Assembly (NCBI GenBank): GCA_949035555.1
Contig: CAROLD010000020.1
Location: 6,306-32,780, forward strand
Direction: 5' to 3'
Source of the DNA: an uncultured bacterium
Lineage (GTDB): Bacteria > Cyanobacteriota > Vampirovibrionia > Gastranaerophilales > Gastranaerophilaceae
DNA: 26,475 nt
Shown: piece after piece, positions 15,226-22,633 of the stretch
Layout of the letters: each line of letters opens with the position of its first letter
Numbering within the stretch: position 1 is the first letter of the stretch
The notes under the pieces: generated by a model
The model's input: the letters and a program-made list of their open reading frames with translations, nothing else
What the model was told of the DNA's origin: nothing
The model's database searches: none
Position numbers and translations under genes: made by a program

Positions 15226-16338
15226 GTGAAAACTGTAGCAATAATTGGTGCCGGACCTGCAGGCTGTATTTGTGCAAACCTTTTACAGGATAAATTTGAC
15301 GTAACCATTTTTGATAAAGGAAAATTTTTACGCACAATTCTTCCAACAGGCGGCGGGCGCTGTAACCTTGCACATGCAGAATATGATTTCAAAGAGCTTG
15401 CAAAAAATTATCCGCGCGGTGAAAAGTTTTTGTACTCAGTATTTTCCAAATTCGGAACAGCTGACACCATTGATTTTTTTGAAAGTATAGGAATTAAAAC
15501 CTACACACAAGATGATAACAGGATTTTTCCAACATCAAATTCGGCGCAAGAGGTTAGAGAAAAGGTTCTCAAAAGTCTTTCTAAATGCCATTTTATTAAA
15601 GAAGGCGTAAATAAAATTCAGTCATTAGAAAACGGCTGGAAAATTCAAACAGAAAAAAGTTTATATGCATTTGATTGCGTTGTGATTGCAATAGGCGGGC
15701 ATGCCGGATTTGACATATTAAAAGAACTTGATATAACTATTATACAGCCGACACAGGCTCTTGTCGCACTGACAACAAAAGAAGATTTTTCAAGTATATC
15801 AGGAGTTGCAATCAAAGATATTTTATTTACTCATAAAGGGGTTTCGGGACCTGCAATTTATAAAATATCCTCTTTACGCGCGCGTGATGAATTCCCGTAC
15901 AAACTGTCACTAAATCTTGTTGATAACCTTGATTTACAACCGCTTTTAGACACTAATCCTCATAAAGAAATAAAAAACTTGCTGGGACAAATCGTGCCAA
16001 AATCATTTGCCGAATGGCTTTTAAAAAATCTTGATATAACTCCTGATACACCCTGTCACCAAATCAATGGAAAAAATCGCGACAGCATAGTTAATTCGCT
16101 ATTAAATTTCGAAATAACCGTAACTGGAAAAGTACCTGATGGTGAAGTCGTAACTTGCGGCGGAGTTGATTTAAAAGGGATAAATGCAAAGACATTAGAA
16201 AGCAAACAATACAGCGGGCTTTATTTTTGCGGTGAAGTTCTGGATATTGACGGGTTTTGCGGAGGATTTAACCTGCAAAACTGCTGGTCCACAGGCTATA
16301 TCGCAGCTCAAAGTATAATTAATATGTTTATACTATAA
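15226..16338 (+). CDS. FAD-dependent oxidoreductase, HI0933/BaiN-like family
   Basis: The 370-residue flavoprotein has an N-terminal dinucleotide-binding motif GAGPAG (8-13), the family signature TGGGRCNLAH near residue 43, and a C-terminal FAD-binding stretch, YFCGEVLDIDGFCGGFNLQ followed by CWSTGYIAA. These are hallmarks of the HI0933/YhiN group, which is widespread and of uncertain substrate; one member (BaiN) has been linked to bile acid dehydroxylation, but the family is too broad to infer that here. It is somewhat shorter than the usual roughly 400 residues, mainly in the middle. The start is GTG 15226, with a G-rich GGGGGT about ten bases upstream. It follows folK closely. Confidence 0.9.
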   Translation: MKTVAIIGAGPAGCICANLLQDKFDVTIFDKGKFLRTILPTGGGRCNLAHAEYDFKELAKNYPRGEKFLYSVFSKFGTADTIDFFESIGIKTYTQDDNRIFPTSNSAQEVREKVLKSLSKCHFIKEGVNKIQSLENGWKIQTEKSLYAFDCVVIAIGGHAGFDILKELDITIIQPTQALVALTTKEDFSSISGVAIKDILFTHKGVSGPAIYKISSLRARDEFPYKLSLNLVDNLDLQPLLDTNPHKEIKNLLGQIVPKSFAEWLLKNLDITPDTPCHQINGKNRDSIVNSLLNFEITVTGKVPDGEVVTCGGVDLKGINAKTLESKQYSGLYFCGEVLDIDGFCGGFNLQNCWSTGYIAAQSIINMFIL

Positions 16339-16358
16339 TAATATTGTTAGTAGAGTTA

Positions 16359-16420
16359 GAGGGGCCCACCTCGGGGTAAATTGTTCTTTCAAGTGTTATT
16401 GACTGAACCGAAAATTTACC
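16359..16420 (+). promoter_or_regulatory. Structured leader upstream of thrS
   Basis: A small stem GAGG/CCTC (16359-16362 with 16369-16372) is followed by a long hairpin. GGTAAATT (16375-16382) pairs with AATTTACC (16413-16420). GTTC (16383-16386) pairs with GAAC (16405-16408). TCAA (16389-16392) pairs with TTGA (16399-16402). The apex is the six-base loop GTGTTA. It has no T tail, so it is not an obvious terminator of the flavoprotein gene. It lies 27 bases before the thrS start and could be an autoregulatory operator. Confidence 0.45.
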
Positions 16421-16447
16421 GTAACCATAAGGGCAGAAAGAAGAAAA

Positions 16448-18244
16448 ATGGAAAAGAACAACGAAACATTGAGTATCTTAAGACACTCAACTTCACACAT
16501 CATGGCACAAGCCGTTCAAAGCCTGTTCCCATCTGCAAAGTTAGCAATAGGACCGGCAACAGCTGACGGTTTTTACTACGACTTTGATTTAACAGACGGG
16601 CATGCTTTCACAGAAGATGACCTCGCTAAAATTGAAGAAAAAATGAAAGAAATTATTAAACAAAATCTTACATTTGAAAAATATGAAATCCCTGATGTTG
16701 AAGCGCAAATTAAAGCATTCAAAGATGAAGGCGAAATCTACAAAGCTGAACTTTTGGAAGAACACAAAAACGATAATCCGACTTTGTACATTACAAAAGA
16801 TAAAGACGGAAACGCTTTATTTAATGACCTTTGTGCAGGTCCTCACCTTCCAAATACATCATATATTAAAGCAAATGCAGTTAAATTATTAAAAGTTGCA
16901 GGTGCATACTGGCGCGGCAACGAAAACAACAAAATGCTTCAAAGAATTTATGCAACTGCATATTGGAATAAAGAAGACTTACAAGCTTATTTAACATTCA
17001 TTGAAGAAGCAGAAAAACGTGACCACAGAAAACTCGGTACAAAATTAGATTTATTTTCAACAAGAGAAGAATTAGGCGGCGGGCTTGTTTTATGGCACCC
17101 TAATCTTGCAACTGTAAGAGAACAAATCGAAAATTACTGGAGAGAAGAACACAGAAAACGCGGTTATGTTATCGTTCAAACTCCTCAAATCGCTAAATCT
17201 AAATTGTGGGAAATCTCAGGTCACATGGATCACTACAAAGAAAATATGTTCTTTGTTCAAAAAGATGAAGATTCAGATGAACAATTTGTAGTTAAACCTA
17301 TGAACTGTCCGTTCCATATTCTGATTTACCAAGCAAACAGATATTCTTACCGCTCACTTCCATTACGTATGGCTGAACTTGGTACTGTTTATCGTAAAGA
17401 AAAATCAGGAGCATTATCAGGGCTAACCCGTGTTCAAGGCTTCACTCAAGACGATGCACACATATTCTGTACTCCGGAACAATTAGTTGATGAAATTAAT
17501 GCAATTATCGATTTTGTAGCTGACACAATGGCAATCTTCAATATGGAATTTGAAGTTGAGCTTTCCACAAGACCTGAAAGCTTTGTCGGTGAAATTGAAA
17601 ACTGGGATAGAGCCGAAGCAGGTTTAAAAGAAGCTATGGACAGACGAGGAATGAGCTATGAAATTAATGAAGGCGACGGCGCATTCTACGGTCCTAAAAT
17701 TGACTTCAAAATTAAAGACGCAATCGGCAGAACTTGGCAGTGTGCTACAATTCAGTTAGACTTTAACCTTCCTGCAAGATTTGACATCAAATATCAGGAT
17801 AAAGACGGTCAATTGAAAACCCCGATTATGCTTCACCGTGTAATTTTCGGTTCAATGGAACGTTTCCATGGAATTTTAATTGAACATTACGCAGGCGCAT
17901 TCCCGACTTGGCTTGCACCAACTCAAGTAAACATCGTTCCGATATCTAACGAAAAACACGTTGATTTCGCCGAACAAGTTTACAAAAAAATGCGCGAAGC
18001 CGGTATCAGAGCTAATCTGGACGACCGCTCAGAAAGTATGAATTACAAAATCAGAGAAAGTCTTCAGGATAAGAAAATCCCTTACGTTTGTGTAATCGGA
18101 GACAAGGAAATTGAAGCAAACTCTGTTGCGGTAAGAGCAAGAGGTATTGGTCAAGTAGGAACCTTTACGGTTGACGAATTCATAGAAAAAATCAGTTCCG
18201 AAATTCAATCCCGAGCAAATTCATCTTTTGCAAAAACTGAATAA
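16448..18244 (+). CDS. thrS: Threonyl-tRNA synthetase lacking the TGS domain
   Basis: ThrRS charges tRNA-Thr and edits mischarged Ser-tRNA. The 598-residue protein starts almost directly at the editing domain: HSTSH (13-17) is the HxxxH motif that in E. coli lies about 60 residues further in, and CAGPHLPNT is its partner. The class II core follows, with MNCPFHILIY (zinc Cys), RMAELGTVYRKEKSGALSGLTRVQGF (motif 2, written in two parts: RMAELGTVYRKE and SGALSGLTRVQGF), ATIQLDF, and MLHRVIFGSMERF (motif 3), then the anticodon-binding domain (about 500-590). The N-terminal TGS domain is absent; I recall this from cyanobacterial ThrRS too. The start is ATG 16448 after a purine-rich AGAAAGAAG rather than a canonical SD. 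Confidence 0.97.
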   Translation: MEKNNETLSILRHSTSHIMAQAVQSLFPSAKLAIGPATADGFYYDFDLTDGHAFTEDDLAKIEEKMKEIIKQNLTFEKYEIPDVEAQIKAFKDEGEIYKAELLEEHKNDNPTLYITKDKDGNALFNDLCAGPHLPNTSYIKANAVKLLKVAGAYWRGNENNKMLQRIYATAYWNKEDLQAYLTFIEEAEKRDHRKLGTKLDLFSTREELGGGLVLWHPNLATVREQIENYWREEHRKRGYVIVQTPQIAKSKLWEISGHMDHYKENMFFVQKDEDSDEQFVVKPMNCPFHILIYQANRYSYRSLPLRMAELGTVYRKEKSGALSGLTRVQGFTQDDAHIFCTPEQLVDEINAIIDFVADTMAIFNMEFEVELSTRPESFVGEIENWDRAEAGLKEAMDRRGMSYEINEGDGAFYGPKIDFKIKDAIGRTWQCATIQLDFNLPARFDIKYQDKDGQLKTPIMLHRVIFGSMERFHGILIEHYAGAFPTWLAPTQVNIVPISNEKHVDFAEQVYKKMREAGIRANLDDRSESMNYKIRESLQDKKIPYVCVIGDKEIEANSVAVRARGIGQVGTFTVDEFIEKISSEIQSRANSSFAKTE

Positions 18245-18249
18245 TTATA

Positions 18250-18284
18250 AATCGCCCTGATTTAAAAAATCAGGGCGATTTTAT
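18250..18284 (+). terminator. Terminator of thrS
   Basis: AATCGCCCTGATTT and its complement (ATCAGGGCGATT) form a GC-cored stem with an A loop, followed by TTTATTTT, seven bases after the thrS stop codon. Confidence 0.92.
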
Positions 18285-18294
18285 TTTATATATC

Positions 18295-18543
18295 TTAGTC
18301 TTTCTTCGGCGGACCGTCAGGAGAAATCTTTTCTTTCCAGGCTTTAATTATTTTCGATTTAATAGTTTCTCTGTCTTTTGGCGAATATTTTTCAAAATTC
18401 CTCGGGATATGAATATAATTCCATGCCGCACGAATATGTTCTTCCGTGTCTATAGGATATTTATTATTAAAATTATCCGCAAATTCTACATTACCGTATT
18501 CTTTTATACCGCGATTTTTATTAATATCTTCTCGTTTTTGCAT
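18295..18543 (-). CDS. Small DUF6582-like protein
   Basis: The 82-residue protein carries the pattern YGNVEFADNFNNKYPIDT then EEHIRAAWNYIHIPRN and a Lys-rich helix, KSKIIKAWKEK. I recognise this as the domain called DUF6582, also found next to or fused with phage head proteins and as free-standing small bacterial proteins; its function is not known to me. It is hydrophilic and probably cytoplasmic. The start is ATG 18543, with no clear Shine-Dalgarno; TATAAT ends 11 bases upstream, so the leader would be very short. It is convergent with thrS and downstream of the 35-codon frame and tRNA-Leu. Confidence 0.72.
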   Translation of the reverse strand: MQKREDINKNRGIKEYGNVEFADNFNNKYPIDTEEHIRAAWNYIHIPRNFEKYSPKDRETIKSKIIKAWKEKISPDGPPKKD

Positions 18544-18571
18544 AAATAAATTTTATTATATTTTTATAAAT

Positions 18572-18679
18572 TTATTTATTCTCTATTATGGCTAAATAAA
18601 AAAGCTTCTCCGCGCTCGGTTCACTGGCGTTCGAATCAGATTTAACTACGTCCGATAAGTTCTCGTAAAATTTACACAT
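18572..18679 (-). CDS. Possible 35-residue small protein downstream of tRNA-Leu
   Basis: A frame of 35 codons runs from ATG 18679 to TAA 18572. The peptide begins MCKFYENLSDVV, continues SDSNASEPSAEK and ends LFYLAIIENK. It looks protein-like, and the stretch is visibly richer in G+C than the intergenic DNA around it. Against it, there is no Shine-Dalgarno and the ATG is directly behind the tRNA-Leu terminator. I do not know the family. It might instead be a non-coding element. Confidence 0.4.
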   Translation of the reverse strand: MCKFYENLSDVVKSDSNASEPSAEKLFYLAIIENK

Positions 18680-18681
18680 AT

Positions 18682-18717
18682 AAAAAAGAGGATTAGGAAA
18701 ATCCTATCCTCTTTTTA
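18682..18717 (-). terminator. Terminator of tRNA-Leu
   Basis: On the minus strand AAAAAGAGGATAGGA and TCCTAATCCTCTTTTTT form a long stem with a short loop and a run of six T, three bases after the tRNA. Confidence 0.88.
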
Positions 18718-18719
18718 CT

Positions 18720-18798
18720 TGGGCGTGAAGAGACTCGAACTCCCACGCGTTAGCACTAGTTCCTAAGACTAGCGTGTCTACCATTCCACCACACGCCC
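18720..18798 (-). tRNA. tRNA-Leu (anticodon UAG)
   Basis: The acceptor is GGGCGTG/CACGCCC with discriminator A. The D-arm region, TGGTGGAATGGTAGACAC, is the typical bacterial tRNA-Leu type. The anticodon arm is CTAGT-CTTAGGA-ACTAG, with TAG at 34-36. The variable arm is compact (about TGCTAACGCGT). The T arm is GGGAG-TTCGAGT-CTCTT with two G-U pairs. CCA is not encoded. It decodes CUN leucine codons. Confidence 0.95.
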
Positions 18799-18817
18799 AA
18801 GCGCTCGGTGTATATAT

Positions 18818-18846
18818 AATTTATTATAAGAATGAGTAAATGTCAA
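18818..18846 (-). promoter_or_regulatory. Promoter of tRNA-Leu
   Basis: On the minus strand a perfect TTGACA (18841-18846) and TAAATT (18818-18823) lie 17 bases apart, 20 bases before the mature tRNA. Confidence 0.65.
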
Positions 18847-18945
18847 GCCAAAATTATAATATTTCATTACTATAAGAATTTGTAAATAAGTAATATTTAT
18901 GAGATAATTTGTAATATATAGATTTAGTTGATTAGGAAAGAGCTT

Positions 18946-20763
18946 ATGGAATATAAATTAAAAGACACATCGTCAAAAGATGCTTTCAGATATGGATATT
19001 TAACCAAGAAAATTTTACCGTTTATTAAACCTCATACTGGCAGAATTCTTTTAAATATGCTCATTGCAGTTCCGCTTGGATTATTGGACAGTGTTGTGGC
19101 TTTCGCGCTGAAACCATACATGGATTGTGTAATAAATGGTAAATCATGGAACTTTTTTGGTGTAACTGTTGAACAAAACACACTGGCTCTTGCTATTCCG
19201 TTTGGTATTATACTGTTTGCTATAGTTCAGGGTGTTTTAAAATACTCTAATAACTACTTAACAGACTGGACAGGTAACAAAATTTCAAATGCTCTAAAAG
19301 TCGAATTATTTAGAAAGTTAACCTCGTTAGACCCGAAATTTTATGATTTAAACTCTTCAGGATTAGTTTTAACAAGATTTTTGACTGATCCTGAAACAGC
19401 ATCCAAAAACATTATAAATACAATTAAAAACTTCATTATGACAAGTTTTGGAATTGTAGGACTTGTTGGAGTACTGTTATACAACTCCTGGAAACTCGCA
19501 ATTATTGGCGTAACAATTATGGCAATTGCAATTACACCGGTTACACTTATCAGAAAAAAAATAAAAAAAGTTTCTAACGCTAATATGGTTGTCGGCGGAG
19601 ATATGACAACTAACTTTAATGAAACTTTTGCCGGCAACAAAATTATGACCGCATATAATCTCCAACAGCTGCAAAACGAAAAGTTTGAAACACAAATTAA
19701 GCGCCAGTTTGATTTAACCATTTCATTAACAAAACGTGTTGGCTGGATGTCTCCGATTATGCACTTTGTATGTTCAATAGGGGTTGCTCTTGTTATGTTT
19801 TACGGCAATCACCTGATTATATCAGGACAAATGACTGCCGGAAGCTTCGCTTCATTTGTAACTTCATTGTTACTATTATACAAACCTGTTAAAAATCTCG
19901 GCGGGACATTGACTGACTTACAAACAACCTTTGTAGCCTTAGGCAGAGTTTTTGAATTATTCGATTTAGTTCCGCATATAAAAAATATAGAAAATGCTAA
20001 ACATATGAACGGCTTAAATTCAAGCATCGAGTTTGAAAATGTTTATTTTGAATACGAAGAAAATGTTCCTGTGCTTAAAAATTTCAGCCTTCACGTAAAT
20101 AAAGGAGAAACCATAGCACTTGTCGGAAACTCCGGCGGCGGAAAAAGTACAACGGTCAACCTTTTACCAAGATTTTATGATGTCAATAAAGGTAATATAA
20201 AATTTGACGGCATTGATATAAGAAACTTAGAAATAGACTCATTAAGAAACAATATTTCTTTTGTATTTCAAGACAACTTCTTATTCTCTGGTACAATTAA
20301 AGAAAACATTTTAATGGGACGAAAAAATGCGTCAGTTGAGGAAATTCAAAATGTTATAAAAATGGCACATCTCGATGAATTTTTAAGCACACTTGAAAAC
20401 GGAATTGATACATATGTAGGCGAACGCGGAACTTCTTTATCCGGCGGTCAAAGACAAAGGGTTGCGATTGCGCGTGCAATGATTAAAAATGCTCCTATTG
20501 TTATTCTGGATGAAGCCACATCCGCTCTTGATAACGAATCAGAAGCTATTGTTCAAAAAGCTCTGGATAACTTGATGCAAAATAAAACAGTTTTTGTTAT
20601 TGCACACAGATTATCTACAATTAATAATGCTGACAGAATTGCTGTAATAAACGAAGGTGAACTTGTTGAACTTGGAACACACGAAGAACTGATGAATATA
20701 CCGCAAGGAAGCTATAAGCACCTTTATGACATGCAATTTAAAAATCAGGAGGTAACAGTTTAA
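18946..20763 (+). CDS. ABC exporter, MsbA-like (fused membrane and ATPase domains)
   Basis: The 605-residue half-transporter has an N-terminal six-helix membrane domain (about 25-330) and a C-terminal ATPase domain: Walker A GNSGGGKST (about 394-402), Q-loop FVFQDNFLFSG, signature LSGGQRQRVAIARA (about 498), Walker B IVILDEATSALD (about 518) and H-loop VIAHRLST. The type acts as a homodimer. MsbA flips lipid A-core across the inner membrane, and WaaA elsewhere in the window shows LPS synthesis, so lipid export is a fair guess; a peptide or drug exporter cannot be excluded. I chose ATG 18946, with AGGAAAG upstream, over an in-frame TTG at 18928. It is translationally coupled to the next gene. 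Confidence 0.93.
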   Translation: MEYKLKDTSSKDAFRYGYLTKKILPFIKPHTGRILLNMLIAVPLGLLDSVVAFALKPYMDCVINGKSWNFFGVTVEQNTLALAIPFGIILFAIVQGVLKYSNNYLTDWTGNKISNALKVELFRKLTSLDPKFYDLNSSGLVLTRFLTDPETASKNIINTIKNFIMTSFGIVGLVGVLLYNSWKLAIIGVTIMAIAITPVTLIRKKIKKVSNANMVVGGDMTTNFNETFAGNKIMTAYNLQQLQNEKFETQIKRQFDLTISLTKRVGWMSPIMHFVCSIGVALVMFYGNHLIISGQMTAGSFASFVTSLLLLYKPVKNLGGTLTDLQTTFVALGRVFELFDLVPHIKNIENAKHMNGLNSSIEFENVYFEYEENVPVLKNFSLHVNKGETIALVGNSGGGKSTTVNLLPRFYDVNKGNIKFDGIDIRNLEIDSLRNNISFVFQDNFLFSGTIKENILMGRKNASVEEIQNVIKMAHLDEFLSTLENGIDTYVGERGTSLSGGQRQRVAIARAMIKNAPIVILDEATSALDNESEAIVQKALDNLMQNKTVFVIAHRLSTINNADRIAVINEGELVELGTHEELMNIPQGSYKHLYDMQFKNQEVTV

Positions 20764-21107
20764 TGAAAAACATTATAATTACCAAATGGATTGAACCTTA
20801 CAAACTTCTTGAAACCATAAAAGAAAATTATACATATCAAGACTTTACATTTGACACCATATCTAAGACTATGGAAAAGAAAAAATTTTTTAAAGCTATG
20901 GACCATTCTGCAAATTCAATAGGTTTATATATGAAAAATGTAAATAAATATTATTTATTTACCGGCAATAATGAAATTGATATATGGTCAAAATTGCTCG
21001 CAACATTCGGCTTTTCTGACGATGATTATATTATTACGGAAGATAGCGAAAAACCCTTTGTTATGGTGGATATGGGAACAGCTGAAGCTGGAATAATTAT
21101 TCCTTAA
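20763..21107 (+). CDS. Hypothetical 114-residue protein coupled to the ABC exporter
   Basis: The ATG at 20763 overlaps the exporter's TAA by one base (TAATG), and AGGAGGT lies nine bases upstream inside the exporter gene, so the two are translationally coupled. The protein is soluble, without a signal or membrane segment: ITKWIEPYKLLETIKENYTY near the start, then an aromatic-rich middle (NKYYLFTGNNEIDIWSKLL) and an acidic C-terminal third ending in MVDMGTAEAGIIIP. I do not recognise the family. The coupling suggests a role tied to the exporter. Confidence 0.82.
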   Translation: MKNIIITKWIEPYKLLETIKENYTYQDFTFDTISKTMEKKKFFKAMDHSANSIGLYMKNVNKYYLFTGNNEIDIWSKLLATFGFSDDDYIITEDSEKPFVMVDMGTAEAGIIIP

Positions 21108-21192
21108 TAAATTTTCAAATTCAGGCAATTTTTCTACTCAAAAATACTTTATATAAATATAGGGGAAATATAAAGTACGGGGAAAAGTAGAA

Positions 21193-22086
21193 TTGTTTAC
21201 ATTCAATAGTCCGATAACATACAATACCGATGTAGGCTCACTTGCACTAAATTATTTTATGGGCATAACACAAGGCTGTCAACCGTACTATAATAGTCCG
21301 TTTAACAGTTTTAACATCAATTCGTTATACACATTAGGGAATGGATTTTTTCAACCTTACCAGAATTACGGATATTCAGGCTGGAATATTTTCCAAACGC
21401 CTGACTGGTGTAACTGGCAAGGGGTAAATAATACAAACAAAACTTACTATAACAATTACAATAATTTCCAGAACATATTCAAATTGGGTGAGAATATCTA
21501 TTCGAAAACTTCTTATGTATCTGCCCCAAACAAAACAAATAGAGTTCAAAAAACAGATAAATCTGTCCAAAAAGTTACTGAAAAAACAACAACACCATCT
21601 TCTGGTGATGCAACATTAGGGGCAAAATTCCTTAATAACGCAAACAAATATATGGGTATAAATGAAGCTGACGGGTCATGGCGAAAGATTTCCAATCATC
21701 CTGAGTGGTGCGCGGATTTTGTCTATCACGTAGTTGATGAAACATACAAACAGCAAGGGAAACCTGTTCCTGATGGCTTACAGAAAGAACTGCCGCCCAA
21801 CCAACTCAACCACAGAGTAGAAGACCTTAAACAATGGGCAATTGCAAATGGAACATTCTTTGAAACTGCAAACAAAGCAAATAAAGGTAAACTCATTGCT
21901 CAAAACGTAAAAGAAGGCGACATCTTAATACTGCGAGAAGATGGAGCTTCGCATACAGGTTTTGTTACTAAAGTAAATGAAGACGGAAGCTTTAAAACCA
22001 TTGAAGGCAACCGCAATGATAAGGTCTGCACCGCAACTTACAGCCCTAATTATCACGAAATCAGCGGATTTGTTCAACTAACGTAA
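21193..22086 (+). CDS. CHAP/NlpC-type cysteine peptidoglycan hydrolase, Asn/Tyr-rich N-terminus
   Basis: The C-terminal half (about 143-297) looks like a CHAP-type amidase/endopeptidase domain. It has Cys173 in HPEWCADFVYHVV, His254 in GASHTGFVTKV and Glu271/Asn273 in KTIEGNRND, a plausible Cys-His-Glu/Asn site for cutting peptidoglycan peptides. The first 110 residues are rich in Asn, Tyr and Phe (for example YYNNYNNFQNIF), joined by a Thr/Lys linker. No Sec signal peptide is present. The only usable start is TTG 21193, because an in-frame stop lies just upstream and no ATG or GTG falls between; GGGGA about nine bases upstream supports it. Its last 26 bases overlap the 3' end of the convergent coaE. 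Confidence 0.82.
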   Translation: MFTFNSPITYNTDVGSLALNYFMGITQGCQPYYNSPFNSFNINSLYTLGNGFFQPYQNYGYSGWNIFQTPDWCNWQGVNNTNKTYYNNYNNFQNIFKLGENIYSKTSYVSAPNKTNRVQKTDKSVQKVTEKTTTPSSGDATLGAKFLNNANKYMGINEADGSWRKISNHPEWCADFVYHVVDETYKQQGKPVPDGLQKELPPNQLNHRVEDLKQWAIANGTFFETANKANKGKLIAQNVKEGDILILREDGASHTGFVTKVNEDGSFKTIEGNRNDKVCTATYSPNYHEISGFVQLT

Positions 22087-22633
22087 TAATTTGAGCTTCT
22101 AAATCGTCCAGACTTGAATTATTATAAATTACCCAATCCGCTTTTTGGACCTTCTCCTCTTGTGAAAGCTGGGCATTCATACGGGTTTTAGCATACTCAA
22201 CAGTATAATTATTGCGTTTTATTAAACGCAACAGACGAATTTCATCATCGGCATAAATAAATAAAATTTTGTCAAATAAATCATCCATTCCAGCTTCAAA
22301 CAAAAGCGGTATTGAAACAAAGACAATATCTTCAACCGAGTGCAAGTTAAAAAACTCGTTTATTTTATCTCGAATTTGCGGATGTAAAATGTTTTCAAGC
22401 ATAGTTTTCAAGTTTTTATCATAAAAAACAACCTTTCCCAGCTTTTTTCTTGAAATCTTGCCCTTATCCAATATATCGTAACCTGCAAAGGCATTTAACA
22501 CTGAACTATTGTCTTCTAGCAGGTCATGTGCAAATTCATCAGTATCTGCAATTGAAAAACCCTTCATTTTTAAAATATTTTCCACAGCAGATTTTCCACT
22601 GGCAATATTCCCTGCTATTGCAACTTTAAGCAT
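22061..22633 (-). CDS. coaE: Dephospho-CoA kinase
   Basis: CoaE phosphorylates the 3'-hydroxyl of dephospho-CoA, the last step of CoA synthesis. The 190-residue protein has the P-loop GNIASGKS (8-15), the substrate-binding IADTDEFAHDLL region and the lid stretch RLLRLIKRNNYTVEYAKTR, all typical. I chose ATG 22633; an in-frame TTG at 22645 would add four residues. The start overlaps the end of rluB by eight bases, so the two are cotranscribed. CoaX, the pathway's first enzyme, lies 2 kb away. Confidence 0.96.
   Translation of the reverse strand: MLKVAIAGNIASGKSAVENILKMKGFSIADTDEFAHDLLEDNSSVLNAFAGYDILDKGKISRKKLGKVVFYDKNLKTMLENILHPQIRDKINEFFNLHSVEDIVFVSIPLLFEAGMDDLFDKILFIYADDEIRLLRLIKRNNYTVEYAKTRMNAQLSQEEKVQKADWVIYNNSSLDDLEAQIITLVEQIR

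Noticed and set aside
16359..16447. T-box riboswitch upstream of thrS
   Set aside because: The conserved T-box bulge sequence (TGGNACC type) and a terminator with T tail are both absent.
18629..18637. GTTCGAATC, a perfect tRNA T-loop consensus, as a tRNA remnant
   Set aside because: No acceptor, D or anticodon arm surrounds it, and the same bases are read naturally within the 35-codon minus-strand frame.
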